A stretch of DNA of 64,000 nucleotides from Desulfosporosinus youngiae DSM 17734. GTDB lineage: Bacteria > Bacillota > Desulfitobacteriia > Desulfitobacteriales > Desulfitobacteriaceae. Below the pieces are notes generated by a model. It was not told the DNA's origin. It saw only the letters and a program-made list of their open reading frames with translations, and made no database searches. The stretch lies in contig NZ_CM001441.1 in assembly GCF_000244895.1 (NCBI RefSeq), positions 5,433,417 through 5,497,416 on the forward strand. Reading direction: 5' to 3'. Below, piece by piece: positions 63,097 through 64,000 of the stretch (position 1 is the first letter of the stretch; every line of letters starts with the position of its first letter). The position numbers were made by a program, and so were the translations under genes.

Positions 63097-64000
63097 TCAT
63101 GAGCCTTCATACCGATAGGCCTTTACATTCCCTTGTTGATAGTGAAAAAGATACCAACAAGGTCTGTCTGATCCATCAGCTTGTAATATATCTGTCGTAA
63201 AGTAAGCAACAGCTGTATTGCGGTGCCACTGTCGCCGGTCCATACCCTTGACCCCGGGAATTACCGTCTCCCAATAAGCCTGCTTGCGGATCATTTCCTG
63301 CTTTGCTTTCCACTGACCCGCTTTCTCCTCTCCCTTCAAGCTGACTTCATTCTGGAGAAAGTCCGGGATGATATTCGGACGCTCCCACATGTAATAATCA
63401 AACCTTAGGGCGTCACGGATTCTGTTCCAAGAGACAGTGTCTGTTCCCTCCTTTGTTTCAGGAGTATGAACCTTTTCGAGAAATTCCCACAGTTTATCAA
63501 AGAGGGCTTTGCCTTGCCATTGACGGTGAAACCAACCCTTTTCCTGCCAAAACTCCGCAAACCCATGGTAAAAATCAAACGGAGTTGGAAAAAGCTTAAG
63601 AACTTCACGTACAGCGTTCGTAAACTTCCCTGAATTATAGTATTTATCAAGAACATCTTCCATGCGGTGTAATTGGAGCAGTCCACAATGTGACATGACG
63701 TTAGTTTCTAAAATTGTATAGGGCGGATCAGGGTTGAACAGGAGGCCATAACGATTGCTTTGCAAACGCAGTCCCGATCCTTTAAGTACTTTTAGAAATC
63801 CCAACTGAAGCATATCCGGATTTACTCCGTATACATCGTTGAATGAGGTTCGGAAGTCTGCCCAGCTTTCCTCAGGTAACCCGGCGATTAAATCAAGGTG
63901 AAGCGGGATCCCAAATGACTGCATTTCGGGCACAAACTTTTTCCACTCTTCAAAATTTTGAGGTCGGGAAACGACTTTGAGGGTTGGCTGGTACGTCGAT
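63097..64000 (-). CDS. B12-binding-type radical SAM protein, C-terminal fragment
   Basis: The gene enters from beyond 64000 and stops at 63097. The visible 300 residues hold the end of the radical SAM barrel (HLDLIAGLPEESWADF, NPDMLQLGFLKVLKGSG) and a C-terminal DUF4080-like domain. The catalytic CxxxCxxC and any B12 domain lie outside the window. The family has unknown substrates; some members act in tetrapyrrole or methylthiolation pathways. Confidence 0.7.
   Translation of the reverse strand, partial: STYQPTLKVVSRPQNFEEWKKFVPEMQSFGIPLHLDLIAGLPEESWADFRTSFNDVYGVNPDMLQLGFLKVLKGSGLRLQSNRYGLLFNPDPPYTILETNVMSHCGLLQLHRMEDVLDKYYNSGKFTNAVREVLKLFPTPFDFYHGFAEFWQEKGWFHRQWQGKALFDKLWEFLEKVHTPETKEGTDTVSWNRIRDALRFDYYMWERPNIIPDFLQNEVSLKGEEKAGQWKAKQEMIRKQAYWETVIPGVKGMDRRQWHRNTAVAYFTTDILQADGSDRPCWYLFHYQQGNVKAYRYEGS

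Overview
The window reads like a chromosome segment of a spore-forming, anaerobic Gram-positive bacterium of the Desulfosporosinus/Desulfitobacterium type (class Clostridia). This is inferred from gene style, the synteny rapZ-glmR-whiA-rpoN-gap-pgk-tpiA-gpmI-eno-secG-smpB-ssrA, corrinoid methyl-transfer proteins, and a prophage carrying a Spo0A-type DNA-binding domain. The species cannot be fixed from sequence alone. Nearly all genes lie on the minus strand, so function is best followed from right to left.

Positions 1-24962 are the right part of a prophage; its left end and late genes lie outside the window. From the right it holds a large serine recombinase whose 3' end runs into the tmRNA gene, an ImmA-type peptidase and a CI-like repressor on the plus strand, a divergent five-operator switch, and then a long minus-strand early block. 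That block contains small proteins, a pentapeptide-repeat protein, a secreted 3D-domain protein, a stand-alone Spo0A effector domain, an SbcC/Rad50-like ATPase, a UvrD-like helicase, C5 and N6 DNA methyltransferases, a replisome organiser, SSB, a metallopeptidase broken by one UGA codon, and a VRR-NUC nuclease. An ArpU-like late activator, a candidate late promoter with a leader hairpin, terminase, portal and the start of a minor head gene follow.

Positions 24869-41636 are core genome: ssrA (tmRNA), smpB, an HD-domain gene, a carboxylesterase, secG, and the glycolytic genes eno, gpmI, tpiA, pgk, pyk and gap. Two near-identical IS1634-like elements sit here, each between long direct repeats (about 172/175 bp and 100 bp). 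In both places the repeat has preserved the neighbouring gene: the ssrA promoter and the eno 3' end. A fold-back repeat lies between pyk and pgk.

Positions 41753-56690 are a catabolic island between gap and rpoN, where many Firmicutes carry cggR. It encodes a SorC-type regulator with a clear promoter and operator, an FGGY kinase, a UroD-family methyltransferase, an Rbs-like ABC importer, a corrinoid protein, GlpABC-like dehydrogenase subunits and a methyltetrahydrofolate methyltransferase. My inference is a pathway that imports a methylated (probably O-methyl) polyol or sugar, sends the methyl group to tetrahydrofolate, and phosphorylates and oxidises the remaining carbon into glycolysis. The substrate is unknown.

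Positions 56938-64000 are core genes again: rpoN, whiA, a membrane-anchored glmR, rapZ with an altered P-loop, an orphan solute-binding lipoprotein and the end of a radical SAM gene.
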